Source: Tranquillimonas alkanivorans
GTDB taxonomy: Bacteria > Pseudomonadota > Alphaproteobacteria > Rhodobacterales > Rhodobacteraceae
Direction: 5' to 3'
Assembly: GCF_900115595.1 (NCBI RefSeq)
Contig: NZ_FOXA01000017.1
Span: 1-60,338, forward strand
Length of the DNA: 60,338 bases
The position numbers were made by a program, and so were the translations under genes. Of this stretch, positions 18,244-27,406 are shown in pieces. The notes below the pieces were generated by a model. The model was given only the letters and a program-made list of their open reading frames with translations, made no database searches and was not told the DNA's origin. The first letter of the stretch is position 1. The number at the start of each line of letters is the position of its first letter.

Positions 18244-19187
18244 TGGAGCTGATCTCGGACCGGTCCCAGCCGCTCAAGGGCATCGCGATGAAGCTGTGCT
18301 CGGTCACGATCCTTGTCGTGATGTCGGCGCTGATCAAGGCGGCCGCGGACGAGGTGCCGCCGGGCGAGGCGGTCTTCTTCCGCTCGTTCTTCGCGATTCC
18401 GGTGATCCTGGCGTGGCTGGCGCTGCGCGGCGAACTCGGCGTGGGGCTGGCCACGGAAAGCCCGATGGCACACGTCTGGCGCGGGCTCGTCGGCACAAGC
18501 GCGATGGGCCTGATCTTCACCGGGCTCGGCCTGCTGCCGCTGTCGGAAGTGCAGGCAATCCAGTACGCCGCGCCGCTGCTGGTCGTGATCTTCGCCGCGA
18601 TGTTCCTGGGCGAGCAGGTGCGCGCGTTCCGCCTTTCGGCGGTGGCGCTGGGGCTGGCGGGCGTGTTGATCGTCCTGTCACCGCGGCTCACGGCCCTGTC
18701 GGGTGGTGAGGTCGGCGCGCGCGAGGCGATGGGCGCGGTTGCCGTGTTGGCGGCGGCGATCTGCGCCGCGCTGGCGCAGGTCTTCGTGCGCAAGATGGTG
18801 GCCACCGAAAGCACCAGCGCCATTGTCTTCTGGTTTTCGGTGACGGCGACCAGCCTGTCGCTGCTGACCCTGCCCTTCGGCTGGACGGTGCCCAGCCCCG
18901 GCGTGGCCGCCACGCTGGTGGCTGCGGGGCTGCTGGGCGGAGTGGGGCAGATCCTTCTGACGTCGTGTTACCGCTATGCCGACGCGTCGGTGGTGGCACC
19001 GTTCGATTACGCCTCGATCCTCTTCGCCATCGGCATCGGCTATGCCTGGTTTGACGAGGTGCCGACGCTGACGGTGCTGGCCGGGGCGGCGCTGGTGATC
19101 TTGGCTGGCGTTCTGATCATCTGGCGGGAACGGCAGTTGGGCCTGAAGCGCGGTAAGGCGCGGCAGGGCGTCACGCCTCAGGGCTGA
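18243..19187 (+). CDS. DMT-superfamily EamA transporter
   Basis: The 314-residue protein has ten hydrophobic helices arranged as two EamA repeats, with the typical drug/metabolite exporter sequence FFRSFFAIPVILAW near the start. The ATG overlaps the stop of the phosphatase gene by one base (TGATG), so queG, the phosphatase and this carrier form one operon. The substrate cannot be deduced. Confidence 0.85.
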   Translation: MELISDRSQPLKGIAMKLCSVTILVVMSALIKAAADEVPPGEAVFFRSFFAIPVILAWLALRGELGVGLATESPMAHVWRGLVGTSAMGLIFTGLGLLPLSEVQAIQYAAPLLVVIFAAMFLGEQVRAFRLSAVALGLAGVLIVLSPRLTALSGGEVGAREAMGAVAVLAAAICAALAQVFVRKMVATESTSAIVFWFSVTATSLSLLTLPFGWTVPSPGVAATLVAAGLLGGVGQILLTSCYRYADASVVAPFDYASILFAIGIGYAWFDEVPTLTVLAGAALVILAGVLIIWRERQLGLKRGKARQGVTPQG

Positions 19188-19263
19188 AAGCCGCCGGTCC
19201 GGGCTGGGCCGCGCAACGAATCGTGCTAGCGTGCGTTGTCATCGAAAGAGGAGGTACGTTCGC

Positions 19264-19455
19264 ATGACGCGCCATATCTTCGACCATCCGAAAACCCGAA
19301 TCGCCAATGCCCGGATGCGCCGGGCGCTCAAGAAGCCTGGGTCGACCGGCTATCCGCATCCCGCGACGCTGCTGCTTCAGCGCCGCGGCCAACGGTTCCG
19401 CAGCGCCAGCCAGCTGCGGGAGTTCCTGCGCATCGAGCGCGGTCGGGAGGCGTGA
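19264..19455 (+). CDS. Small basic protein of unknown function
   Basis: This 63-residue, strongly basic protein begins MTRHIFDHPKTRIANARMRR. AGAGGAGG (19247-19254) lies nine bases before the chosen ATG, which makes this start better than the upstream ATG at 19231. It has no membrane segment and no cysteine. The charge suggests nucleic-acid or ribosome contact, but I recognise no family. Confidence 0.6.
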   Translation: MTRHIFDHPKTRIANARMRRALKKPGSTGYPHPATLLLQRRGQRFRSASQLREFLRIERGREA

Positions 19456-19482
19456 GGCCTCCTGCTGGGGCCCGGGCGGGCC

Positions 19483-20352
19483 TCAGCTTCTGACCAGCTT
19501 CTCGTAGCTGTCCGAGATGTCACGGGTCAGCGCCCCCACCTCGAAATTGTAGTCGCCGATCTGGCCGACCGGCGTGACCTCGGCGGCGGTGCCGGTCAGC
19601 CAGCACTGCTCGAAGCTTTCCAGTTCCTCGGGCATGATGTGGCGCTCGTGCACCTTCACCTGGCGCTCGCCCAACATTCGCAGCACGGTCTGGCGGGTCA
19701 GGCCGTTGAGGAAGCAGTCGGGCGTGGGCGTGTGCACCTCACCGTCCTTGACGAAGAACATGTTGGCGCCCGTCGCCTCGGCCACGTAGCCGCGGTAGTC
19801 GAACATCAGCGCGTCGCCGCAGCCCTTAGCCTCGGCCGCGTGCTTGGACATCGTGCAGATCATGTAGAGCCCGGCGGCCTTGGCCTGGCTCGGTGCGGTC
19901 TCGGGCGAGGGGCGCTTCCACTTTGCGATGTCGAGCTTGGCGCCGCGCGTCTTGGCGTCGCCATAGTAGCTGCCCCATTCCCAAGCGGCGATGGCCAGCC
20001 GGACCGGGTTGCGCGCCGAGGCGACGCCCATGTCTGGGCCCGCCCCGCGCCAGGCGACGGCGCGCACGTAGGCGTCGGTCAGGCCGTTCGCCTTCAGGAC
20101 CTCCTGCTTCGCCGCCTCGATCTGGTCGACGCTCCACGGGATCTCGAAGTCGATCAGGTTGGCCGAGGTGTGCAGCCGTTCCGAATGCTCGCGGCTGAGG
20201 AAAATCTTGCCGCCATAGGCGCGCTCGCCCTCGAACACGGATGAGGCGTAGTGCAGCGCGTGGGTGAGGATGTGGACGTTCGCATCACGCCACGGCACCA
20301 GCGTGCCGTCCATCCAGATCATGCCGTCGCGGTCGTCGTATGCACCTGCCAT
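19483..20352 (-). CDS. ilvE: Branched-chain amino acid aminotransferase IlvE
   Basis: The 289-residue PLP-dependent fold-type IV aminotransferase interconverts valine, leucine and isoleucine with their 2-oxo acids. Visible features are HALHYASSVFEGERAYGGKIF at the start, the EATGANMFFVKDG region, and the PLP-binding Lys in the KWKRPSP segment (about 149). FLNGLTRQTVL and TGTAAEVTPV near the C-terminus bind cofactor phosphate and substrate. The ATG at 20352 has a GGAGAGAG ribosome site; an upstream in-frame ATG would add an unsupported extension. It is divergent from petP. Confidence 0.94.
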   Translation of the reverse strand: MAGAYDDRDGMIWMDGTLVPWRDANVHILTHALHYASSVFEGERAYGGKIFLSREHSERLHTSANLIDFEIPWSVDQIEAAKQEVLKANGLTDAYVRAVAWRGAGPDMGVASARNPVRLAIAAWEWGSYYGDAKTRGAKLDIAKWKRPSPETAPSQAKAAGLYMICTMSKHAAEAKGCGDALMFDYRGYVAEATGANMFFVKDGEVHTPTPDCFLNGLTRQTVLRMLGERQVKVHERHIMPEELESFEQCWLTGTAAEVTPVGQIGDYNFEVGALTRDISDSYEKLVRS

Positions 20353-20391
20353 GTCTCTCTCTCCGGGCCGTCGCCCCGTCGGGCGGATTTT

Positions 20392-20443
20392 CATAAGTTG
20401 CGAAATTTACGTCCGATGTGGGCATAAAGTTGCTTAATTTCCG
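20392..20443. promoter_or_regulatory. Direct repeats CATAA(A)GTTGC..AATTT..CG between ilvE and petP
   Basis: Two closely similar 20-base blocks, 20392-20411 and 20423-20443, lie about 31-32 bases apart (three helix turns) in an AT-rich island of the divergent promoter region. This looks like a pair of operators. The binder could be PetP itself, PetR, or an Lrp-type regulator. Confidence 0.5.
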
Positions 20444-20526
20444 TTCTGCGCTAACAGTTGAGTCTTGGAATGTCAACAACGCTGACTTACCCTGTGGCCA
20501 TAAAACAGGCAGGGCGAGGATCGGCG

Positions 20527-21039
20527 ATGGCGGAAGGAAGCGGACCGGGTGCGGCGGGCGGCGAGGCCTTGCTGTTTCTGACCGACGAGCAGCTGCGCAA
20601 GGGCATCGAGGCGATGTTCTTCGCCTACCGCGGTTTCACGGCGGACCCCGACCGTATTCTGGCCGAGCATGGTTATGGCCGGGCGCATCATCGCGCGATC
20701 CACTTCATCAACCGCACGCCGGGGACGACCGTAAACAACCTGCTGGCGATCCTTGGCGTCACCAAGCAGTCGTTGAACCGCGTCCTGCGCACGCTGGTCG
20801 AGGACGGGCTGGTGGAAAGCCGGGTGGGCAAGCGCGACAAACGCGAGCGGCACCTGTTTCTGACCGAGCGCGGGCAGGAGCTGGAGCAGGCGCTGTCGGA
20901 TGCCCAGCGGGCGCGGATGCGCGCGGCCTATCGCGCGGCGGGGCCGGAGGCGGTGGCGGGCTTTCGCAAGGTGCTCGAGGCGATGATGGAGCCGGAGCTG
21001 CGCCGCCACTACGTCCGCGATGCCGAGAGCGTGGGATGA
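20527..21039 (+). CDS. petP: MarR-family regulator, PetP-like
   Basis: The 170-residue winged-helix regulator has a recognition region at about 70-110 (NNLLAILGVTKQSLNRVLRTL) and the wing motif KRDKRERHLFLTERG. GAGGA about six bases upstream supports the ATG at 20527. Its stop overlaps the start of an OmpR-type response regulator. This MarR/OmpR pair corresponds to petP-petR of Rhodobacter capsulatus, which is needed for expression of the cytochrome bc1 complex. The pair assignment is based on order and family. Confidence 0.85.
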   Translation: MAEGSGPGAAGGEALLFLTDEQLRKGIEAMFFAYRGFTADPDRILAEHGYGRAHHRAIHFINRTPGTTVNNLLAILGVTKQSLNRVLRTLVEDGLVESRVGKRDKRERHLFLTERGQELEQALSDAQRARMRAAYRAAGPEAVAGFRKVLEAMMEPELRRHYVRDAESVG

Positions 21040-21743
21040 GCGAAGGCGACGCGCATCTCCTGATCGTCGACGATGACGAGCGGATCCGCACGCTGCTTCA
21101 GCGCTTCCTGCGGCGCAACGGCTTCTGGGTCTCGGCCGCCCGCGATGCGGAACACGCGCGGCGGCTGCTCGGGGGGCTGGACTTCGACCTGATCGTGCTC
21201 GACGTGATGATGCCGGGCGAGGACGGGGTGAGTTTCACCCGCGCATTGCGCGGCGCGCTCGACGTTCCCATCCTTCTGCTGACCGCGCGGGGCGAGACGG
21301 AAAGCCGGATCGCCGGGCTCGAGGCCGGAGCCGACGATTACCTTCCCAAGCCGTTCGAACCGAAAGAGCTGCTGCTGCGCATCAACGCGATCCTGCGCCG
21401 GGTGCCGTCGCTTGGGCCGGACGGAGGGCTGCCGAAGGTGCTGCACCTTGGGCCCGTGCGCTACGACGTCGACAGGGGCGAGATGTGGCAGGGCGAGGCT
21501 CTGGTGCGGCTGACGGCGACCGAGGCACAGCTGATGAAGATTTTCGCTGCCTCGCCCGGAGAAGTCGTAAGTCGCGCAAAACTGGTCGAGGATCTGGGCC
21601 GCGGGGGCCCGGACGGCGGTGCGCAAGAGCGGGCGGTCGATGTCCAGATCACCCGGCTCAGGCGCAAGATCGAAAGCGACCCGAAGCAGCCGCGCTACCT
21701 GCAGACCGTACGGGGCGCGGGCTATATGCTGGTCGCCGACTGA
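21036..21743 (+). CDS. petR: OmpR-family response regulator, PetR-like
   Basis: This 235-residue regulator has a receiver domain with Asp11-13, phospho-acceptor Asp56 (IVLDVMMPGEDG) and Lys105. A C-terminal winged helix follows with AVDVQITRLRRKIE and YLQTVRGAGYML. It overlaps petP by four bases (ATGA). No histidine kinase gene adjoins it. In R. capsulatus, PetR controls pet (cytochrome bc1) and cytochrome c2 genes together with PetP, and a similar role is likely here. Confidence 0.87.
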   Translation: MSEGDAHLLIVDDDERIRTLLQRFLRRNGFWVSAARDAEHARRLLGGLDFDLIVLDVMMPGEDGVSFTRALRGALDVPILLLTARGETESRIAGLEAGADDYLPKPFEPKELLLRINAILRRVPSLGPDGGLPKVLHLGPVRYDVDRGEMWQGEALVRLTATEAQLMKIFAASPGEVVSRAKLVEDLGRGGPDGGAQERAVDVQITRLRRKIESDPKQPRYLQTVRGAGYMLVAD

Positions 21744-21746
21744 GGC

Positions 21747-22493
21747 TCAGATCTCGACCAGCAGCTCCTCGATCTCCTCGATGCGCGAGGCCGGGGCGGG
21801 ATGCGTTGCCAGGAACTCGGGCAACCGCCGTCCCGTTGCCGCGTCCATGTTGCGCCAGAGTTCGACCGCCTGCCGTGGGTCGTAGCCGGCCTGCTGCATG
21901 GCAAGGATGCCGTACCGGTCCGCCTCGAGCTCGTGCCGGCGCGAGTAGGGCAGGACCAGCCCGAACTCCACGCCCAGCCCCAGCGCCGCGGCGATCTCGG
22001 CGGCATACTCGACACCGCCCCATTGCAGCAGCCGGTAAAGGATCGACAGGCCGCGATCCTTGGCCACGGCGGCGTTCATCCGTTCCTGGCCGTGGTCCTC
22101 GGCCAGGTGCCCTATTTCGTGCCCAACGACGGCGGCAAGCTGGTCTTGCGTGCGCGTGACCTTCAGCATGCCCTCGAACACGCCGATCTTGTTGCCGGGC
22201 AAGGCGAAGGCGTTGATGTCGGGCCGGGCGAATAGCACGACCTCCCACGCCTCGGGTGCCTCACCTGCCGCGGCCAGAAGCCGGTTCGCCACGTCCTCCA
22301 GCGCCCGTGCGGCCTCGCGGTTTCCGGAGGGCGGGGCATCTGCGCGCAGCTCCTGCCACGCCTGAAGGCCCATCGCCACGACCTCTTCGTCCGAGACGAG
22401 GTTCACCCTGTCGCAGCCCGACACGATCGGCACCGCGCCCGCCGCCGAAAGCGTCAGGAATTTCCGCCGCGACAGCCCGCATCCTCCGCACAT
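21747..22493 (-). CDS. M48-family metalloprotease, Tat-type lipoprotein
   Basis: The 248-residue protein starts with a twin-arginine signal (SRRKFLTLSAAG) ending in a lipobox (VSGC, Cys about 27). It should therefore be a lipoprotein exported folded to the periplasm. The zinc site HEIGHLAEDHGQE (about 125-137) and the downstream ELEAD (third ligand, about 188) are intact. The family resembles BepA/LoiP proteases that degrade or assist misfolded outer-membrane proteins. The ATG at 22493 is preferred because GGGAGAG lies just upstream; another ATG five codons earlier is possible. It ends three bases from the petR stop, convergent. Confidence 0.88.
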   Translation of the reverse strand: MCGGCGLSRRKFLTLSAAGAVPIVSGCDRVNLVSDEEVVAMGLQAWQELRADAPPSGNREAARALEDVANRLLAAAGEAPEAWEVVLFARPDINAFALPGNKIGVFEGMLKVTRTQDQLAAVVGHEIGHLAEDHGQERMNAAVAKDRGLSILYRLLQWGGVEYAAEIAAALGLGVEFGLVLPYSRRHELEADRYGILAMQQAGYDPRQAVELWRNMDAATGRRLPEFLATHPAPASRIEEIEELLVEI

Positions 22494-22550
22494 GATGTCT
22501 CTCCCCATTCTCCAGGGATCAAGCCGGCGACGGGGCGGCGGTTCCTGCGA

Positions 22551-23588
22551 TCAAAGGATCTCGTCCTCGTCGTACATCGTCTCGGCCTCGAGCTGCGTCG
22601 TCAGCGTCTCGACCGCCGCAGCCGGGTCGCGGTGGGGTGTCCGGGCGATGTGGAACAGTGCCTCTCCCTCGTTGACGACGGGCATGTTGCTGCGCCCGAT
22701 GATCAGGCCGGCGAAGGGGGCCAGAAGCTGCTCGTCCCGCTCGCCGAACGGATCCGAGATCGCGCCCAGCACGTCGTTTTCTTCCACCGTGTCGCCCGCC
22801 GCCTTGTACGCCCGCAGGAGTCCCCCCGCCGGCGCGCGCACCCAGGCCGAGCTGCTGGCGATCACCGGCCCCGTTCGCGCGCGCGAGACACCGCGCGACC
22901 CGATCATGCCCATCCGGTGCATCACGCGCAGGATCCCGGTCGTACCCACGCGACTGGACAGTTCGTCGAATCGCAGCGCCTCGCCCGCCTCGAACAGCAG
23001 CATGTCGACGCCGATGCGTTGCGCTTCCTGGCGCAGCGACCCTTCCCGCAGGTTCGCACGTATCACGACGGGCGCGCCGAAAAGCTGCGCGAATTCCTCG
23101 GTCTCGGGCTTGGTCGGAGAAATCCGCACCTGCGGCAGGTTCGTGCGGTGTATGGCGGCCGAGTGAAGGTCGATGCCGAAGTCGGACCGCTCGACCACTT
23201 CCCGCATGAAGAGATGGGCGAGCCGGCTGGCCATCGACCCGCCCTCGGAGCCGGGAAAGCTGCGGTTCAGGTCGCGGCGGTCCGGCAGGTAGCGCGAGTG
23301 ATTCAGGAACCCGAACGTGTTCACGATCGGCACGACCAGGAGGGTGCCGCGCAGCGCGCTGAGCTGCGGCGCGCGCAGCAGGCGCCGCGCGATCTCGACC
23401 CCGATCACCTCGTCCCCGTGGATCGCGGCAGACACGAACAGCACCGGCCCGGGCCGCCGCCCGTTCACCACATGCACCGACATCGTGACCGGCGTGTGGT
23501 CCGACATGACGCTGACGGGCAGGTCGACCGTGCGCCGGGACCCCGGCGCGACCGTCTGCCCGCCGATAGGGAATGCGTCGTGCTTCAT
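22551..23588 (-). CDS. Succinylglutamate desuccinylase/aspartoacylase-family hydrolase
   Basis: This 345-residue protein has a zinc carboxypeptidase-like fold. The ligand motif AAIHGDEVIGVE (HxxE) is at about 54-65, and RDLNRSFPG and the DLHSAAIHRTNLPQ segment (third ligand His) follow. A C-terminal beta-rich part resembles a biotinyl/lipoyl-like lid (GLLRAYKAAGDTVEENDVLG). Family members remove N-acyl groups from amino acids. The exact substrate is unknown. The ATG at 23588 matches the usual N-terminus; no good ribosome site is visible, and a start at 23669 is possible. Confidence 0.8.
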   Translation of the reverse strand: MKHDAFPIGGQTVAPGSRRTVDLPVSVMSDHTPVTMSVHVVNGRRPGPVLFVSAAIHGDEVIGVEIARRLLRAPQLSALRGTLLVVPIVNTFGFLNHSRYLPDRRDLNRSFPGSEGGSMASRLAHLFMREVVERSDFGIDLHSAAIHRTNLPQVRISPTKPETEEFAQLFGAPVVIRANLREGSLRQEAQRIGVDMLLFEAGEALRFDELSSRVGTTGILRVMHRMGMIGSRGVSRARTGPVIASSSAWVRAPAGGLLRAYKAAGDTVEENDVLGAISDPFGERDEQLLAPFAGLIIGRSNMPVVNEGEALFHIARTPHRDPAAAVETLTTQLEAETMYDEDEIL

Positions 23589-23706
23589 GGGGCCGGCCGG
23601 CGTTCGGCGGCTGTTGGGGTGGTAGGGCGGGTCATCGGCATCCACAGATTGCGCAGTCGGACCCACCATAGGAGGTGACGATCGTCAGGGACAGGGCCCG
23701 GGGCGT

Positions 23707-25626
23707 TCAGCGCGCGACCGGCCCTCCGGCAGCTTCGCCAAGCCGCTGCTCGACCTCAACAAAGCCCTCCACCCAACGTGAGGCAATCGCGCGGATCTCG
23801 TCTTCGTCCCAGTCCTCGGCCGCGTCCTGGAGCATCCGCATCGCCTGCGCGACCTCGTGCTCGGACAGGCCGGCTTCCTGCGCCCGAAAGATCTTTTCGT
23901 GCGCGGTGACGGTTTGGCCCTCGCCGATCAGCAGCTCTTCGTGCAGCTTCTCGCCGGGGCGCAGGCCGACGATCTCGATCTCGATGTCGCCATCCGGGTC
24001 GTCCTTGTCCCGGACCGAGTATCCCGAGCTCTGGATGATCTGACGCAGCAGGTCCGCGACCTTGCGCGGCTGCCCCATGTCCAGAACGAAAACCTCGCCA
24101 CCCTTCGCGAAGGACCCGGCCCGAAGCACCAGGTTCGCCGCTTCCTCGATCGTCATGAAATACCGCGTTGCGCGCGGGTCGGTCAGCGTGACGGGGCCGC
24201 CACGCGCGATCTGCTCCTGCACCAGCGGCACCACCGACCCGGACGATCCGAGGACGTTGCCGAAGCGGACCATGGCGAAGACCGTTCCGGGCGAGCGCTG
24301 CGCCAGGTCCTGCACGATCAGTTCGGCGAACCGCTTCGAGGCGCCCATGATCCCGCGGGGCCGCACGGCCTTGTCCGACGAGACGAGGATAAAGCGCGCG
24401 CATCCGGCCTCGCGCGCCGCGCGGGCCAGCACCCAGGTGCCCAGCACGTTGTTGACGAAGCCCGAGACGGCATTCGTCTCGACCAGTGGGACATGCTTGT
24501 AGGCGGCAGCATGCAGGATGACGTCAACGTGGTGCCTGTGCAGGACCTGCTGGACCAGTCGTTCCTCGGCAACCGAACCAAGAACCGGAACGATCTCGAT
24601 GTCGGCCTCGGCCGCCAGCGGCGCAAGCGACTTCTCGACGTCGTAGAGCGCGGCCTCAGAGATGTCGAAGATCAACAGCTTTCGCGGCTTGCAGCCCAGG
24701 ATCTGGCGGCACAGCTCTGATCCGATGGTGCCGCCGCCGCCGCTGACCAGCACGGTCCGGTCGCTGAACGAGGACATGCCCTGCGGCGTCGCCCGCATCC
24801 GAGCCTCACGCCCAAGAAGCTCGTTCGTCGGGATCGGCGCCATCTTCTCGAGCAGCGGCTCCTCTCCGACAAGTTGGGCGAAGGATGGCAGCGACTGCAC
24901 TTCGACCCCGTGCTTGCGCAGGCGTCTGGCGATCTGAATCTGCTTGGGCTTCGACAAGGACGGCATCGCGAGCAGGATGCGGTCGATCTGCATCTCTTCC
25001 ACGACCCGGGGCAGGTCCACCGGGCGATGGACCGGAAGCCGCGCCACCCGCAGCCCCTGCAGCGTCGGGTTGTCGTCCACGAAGGCTGCGGCCTCGATCT
25101 TGTCGTGCGTCGACAGCGCGATGGCCAGTTGCGTTCCCGTCTTGCCCGCACCATAGATCAGAACCCTGCGGCGGTGCCCGTGGCGGCGATACACCGCCAA
25201 CAGAACCTCGAGCATCACGATGCGGCTGAGGGCGGTGAACAGCAGATAGACCACGCCGAACACCACGTGCGTGCCGAGTGGCAGGTCCGCACGTGCGAAG
25301 CCGTGCAGCAATGCGGAGCAGAGCGCGACGAACCCGGCGAGCACCGCCAGCCGTCCCATGCCCGACACGTCGTACGCCTTCAGCCGGATGTTCGGGATGC
25401 CGAGAAGCGAGGAGATCGCCGTCGTGAACAGCAGCACGAGAGGCAGGCCCAGCCACCAATCGCGGCTGGCGAAAAAGGCCCCGGCGTCGGTCTGAACGGC
25501 GAGCGTGAAGAGATATGCGGCAACGACCAGTACCAGATCGACTGCGAGCATGACGCTGCGCTTCTGCTGCTGCGTAAGGTGCACGACGATGTCGTGAACC
25601 CGCTTCACAAATCGCGCTTCGCGCAT
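23707..25626 (-). CDS. FlaA1/CapD-type nucleotide-sugar dehydratase (polysaccharide biosynthesis)
   Basis: The membrane protein has about 639 residues. Four N-terminal helices are followed by a CoA-binding-like Rossmann part (IYGAGKTGTQLA). The catalytic SDR domain has VSGGGGTIGSELCRQIL, the AAAYKHVPLVE segment, and SSDKAVRPRGIMGASKR. It probably converts UDP-GlcNAc-type sugars by 4,6-dehydration for surface polysaccharide or O-antigen. I chose the ATG at 25626. An alternative ATG at 25668 exists, and the open frame extends further upstream into tRNA-Arg, which cannot be coding. No other glycan genes flank it, so it is an isolated copy. Confidence 0.88.
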   Translation of the reverse strand: MREARFVKRVHDIVVHLTQQQKRSVMLAVDLVLVVAAYLFTLAVQTDAGAFFASRDWWLGLPLVLLFTTAISSLLGIPNIRLKAYDVSGMGRLAVLAGFVALCSALLHGFARADLPLGTHVVFGVVYLLFTALSRIVMLEVLLAVYRRHGHRRRVLIYGAGKTGTQLAIALSTHDKIEAAAFVDDNPTLQGLRVARLPVHRPVDLPRVVEEMQIDRILLAMPSLSKPKQIQIARRLRKHGVEVQSLPSFAQLVGEEPLLEKMAPIPTNELLGREARMRATPQGMSSFSDRTVLVSGGGGTIGSELCRQILGCKPRKLLIFDISEAALYDVEKSLAPLAAEADIEIVPVLGSVAEERLVQQVLHRHHVDVILHAAAYKHVPLVETNAVSGFVNNVLGTWVLARAAREAGCARFILVSSDKAVRPRGIMGASKRFAELIVQDLAQRSPGTVFAMVRFGNVLGSSGSVVPLVQEQIARGGPVTLTDPRATRYFMTIEEAANLVLRAGSFAKGGEVFVLDMGQPRKVADLLRQIIQSSGYSVRDKDDPDGDIEIEIVGLRPGEKLHEELLIGEGQTVTAHEKIFRAQEAGLSEHEVAQAMRMLQDAAEDWDEDEIRAIASRWVEGFVEVEQRLGEAAGGPVAR

Positions 25627-25785
25627 GAGGACAGAACCACCCCAAAAGAAACCTGAAAAAGCGGCCATAACACGGCTGAAACAACTAATGCTGAAGGCGT
25701 TCCACACATCTGTTTGCACAACAAGAATTTTTTCCGCATCCGGCGGATTTGCGCGCATCGCGATCAGGTGAATGAAGAGCTTAGC

Positions 25786-25862
25786 TGGCGACCCCGGCAG
25801 GATTCGAACCTGCAACCTGCCCCTTAGGAGGGGGCTGCTCTATCCAGTTGAGCCACGGGGCC
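25786..25862 (-). tRNA. tRNA-Arg(CCT)
   Basis: This 77-nt tRNA has acceptor stem GGCCCCG/CGGGGTC, the D-loop CTCAACTGGATAGAG, and anticodon loop CTCCTAA with anticodon CCT. It also has the T loop GGTTCGAATCC and an encoded CCA. It reads AGG codons. Confidence 0.97.
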
Positions 25863-25872
25863 GCGCGGCGAC

Positions 25873-25901
25873 TGTCTAGCTTGTCCGCCCGCTCGTGTCA
25901 C
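25873..25901 (-). promoter_or_regulatory. Promoter for tRNA-Arg
   Basis: On the minus strand GTGACA (25901-25896) and TAGACA (25878-25873) are separated by exactly 17 bases. The start would fall a few bases before the tRNA 5' end. Confidence 0.5.
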
Positions 25902-25984
25902 CGCCGATCTTGCCGCTATTCGCTTGGAGCCGCCCTGTCTTTGCGCTTTATAGGGGGCAAAGAAGGTCCAGGAGCAGACCGGAC

Positions 25985-27031
25985 GTGAGCGACGACCAGA
26001 TCACGCGGCCGCCGCGCCGCCCCCTTACACTGCGCGATGTCTCAGAGGAGTCGGGCGTCAGCGAAATGACCGTCAGCCGCGTGCTGCGAAACCGCGGCGA
26101 CGTCAGCCAGGCGACCCGGGACAAGGTGCTCGAGGCGGCCAAGCGCATCGGCTACGTGCCCAACAAGATTGCCGGCGCTCTGGCCTCGTCGCGGGTCAAT
26201 CTAGTGGCGGTCATCATCCCGAGCCTGTCGAACATGGTCTTTCCCGAGGTGATGACCGGGATCTCCGAGGTGCTGGACCAGACCGACCTGCAACCGGTCG
26301 TGGGCGTGACGAACTATCGCCCGGAGAAGGAAGAGGACGTCCTGTACGAGATGCTGTCGTGGCGGCCGTCGGGGGTGATCCTCGCGGGGCTGGAGCATTC
26401 CGACGCCTCCCGCGCCATGCTGAAGGCCAGCGGCATCCCTGTCGTCGAAATCATGGACACCGACGGCGAACCGGTCGACGCCGTGGTCGGCATCTCGCAC
26501 CGTCGCGCGGGGCGCGAAATGGCGCGCGCGATCATAAAGCAGGGGTACGAGAATATCGGCTTCCTGGGCACCAAGATGCCGCTCGATCACCGTGCGCGGA
26601 AGCGCTTCGAAGGCTTCACCGAGGCGCTCGCGAAGCACCGGATCGAGATCATGGACCGCGAGTTCTACGAAGGCGGCTCGGCACTCAAGAAGGGGCGCGA
26701 GATGACCGAGACGATCTTGGAGCGGTCGCCGGATCTGGATTTCCTTTACTACTCGAACGACATGATCGGCGCGGGCGGTCTGCTCTATTGCCTCGAGAAG
26801 GGTATCGAGGTGCCGCAGCAGCTGGGTCTCGCCGGGTTCAACGGCGTGGAACTGCTTGACGGCCTGCCGTGCCGGCTGGCCACCATGGATGCCGAGCGGC
26901 GCGAGATCGGGCGCGCCGCCGCCCGCATCGTGGCCGAGCGGGCGAGCGGCGAGGTAAGCGAGACCGGCCAGCGCATCGAGCTGACGCCGCGGCTCCAGGC
27001 GGGCGACACGCTCAGGCGGTACCGCTCCTAG
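25985..27031 (+). CDS. LacI-family transcriptional regulator
   Basis: The 348-residue regulator has a helix-turn-helix (LTLRDVSEESGVSEMTVSRVLRNRG, residues about 15-39) and the hinge NKIAGALASSR. A periplasmic-binding-protein-like ligand domain follows. Sequence style resembles the gluconate-type GntR subgroup of LacI. The start is GTG at 25985 with AGGAG 11 bases upstream. No obvious sugar operon adjoins it, so the targets are elsewhere. Its stop shares the palindrome CTAG with the convergent HNH gene. Confidence 0.88.
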   Translation: MSDDQITRPPRRPLTLRDVSEESGVSEMTVSRVLRNRGDVSQATRDKVLEAAKRIGYVPNKIAGALASSRVNLVAVIIPSLSNMVFPEVMTGISEVLDQTDLQPVVGVTNYRPEKEEDVLYEMLSWRPSGVILAGLEHSDASRAMLKASGIPVVEIMDTDGEPVDAVVGISHRRAGREMARAIIKQGYENIGFLGTKMPLDHRARKRFEGFTEALAKHRIEIMDREFYEGGSALKKGREMTETILERSPDLDFLYYSNDMIGAGGLLYCLEKGIEVPQQLGLAGFNGVELLDGLPCRLATMDAERREIGRAAARIVAERASGEVSETGQRIELTPRLQAGDTLRRYRS

Positions 27032-27336
27032 CGGCGGCGGGGGCCGCGACGCGCGCCCGGCGTCTTCGAGTGGAAGGTCGGCGGGCGCTTCGACACCCAG
27101 CGGATGAAGGTCTCGAGCCGGGGATGGGCGCGCAGTGCCTCGACGGTCGCGTAATCGCGCGCGAGTTCGGCTTCGCTCAGCGTCGCGTGGATCTCGTTGT
27201 GGCAGATCTGGTGCAGAAGGACGGTCGGCCCGCCCTTGCCTCCGCGTAGCTTCGGCACGAGGTGGTGCAGGCTCTGCCTGGCTTCCGGCGGGATCGGGCG
27301 GCGGCAGAGGGGGCATACGGGGTCGTCGTCGGTCAC
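27028..27336 (-). CDS. HNH endonuclease-domain protein
   Basis: The short (102-residue) protein has an N-terminal CPLC pair, then LHHLVPKLRGGKGG and ICHNEIH, which make a compact HNH nuclease fold. The C-terminal tail is basic. The GTG at 27336 is preferred, since longer upstream forms would overlap the divergent flavoprotein gene. Single-domain HNH proteins of this kind are common in this family of bacteria; the biological target is unknown. Confidence 0.75.
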   Translation of the reverse strand: MTDDDPVCPLCRRPIPPEARQSLHHLVPKLRGGKGGPTVLLHQICHNEIHATLSEAELARDYATVEALRAHPRLETFIRWVSKRPPTFHSKTPGARRGPRRR

Positions 27337-27406
27337 GCGGTTTCCATTCCGGCTCCACTGCGCCAGATAGCATGGCGTGCACGAGGACGATGACAAGGGA
27401 GCGGCC

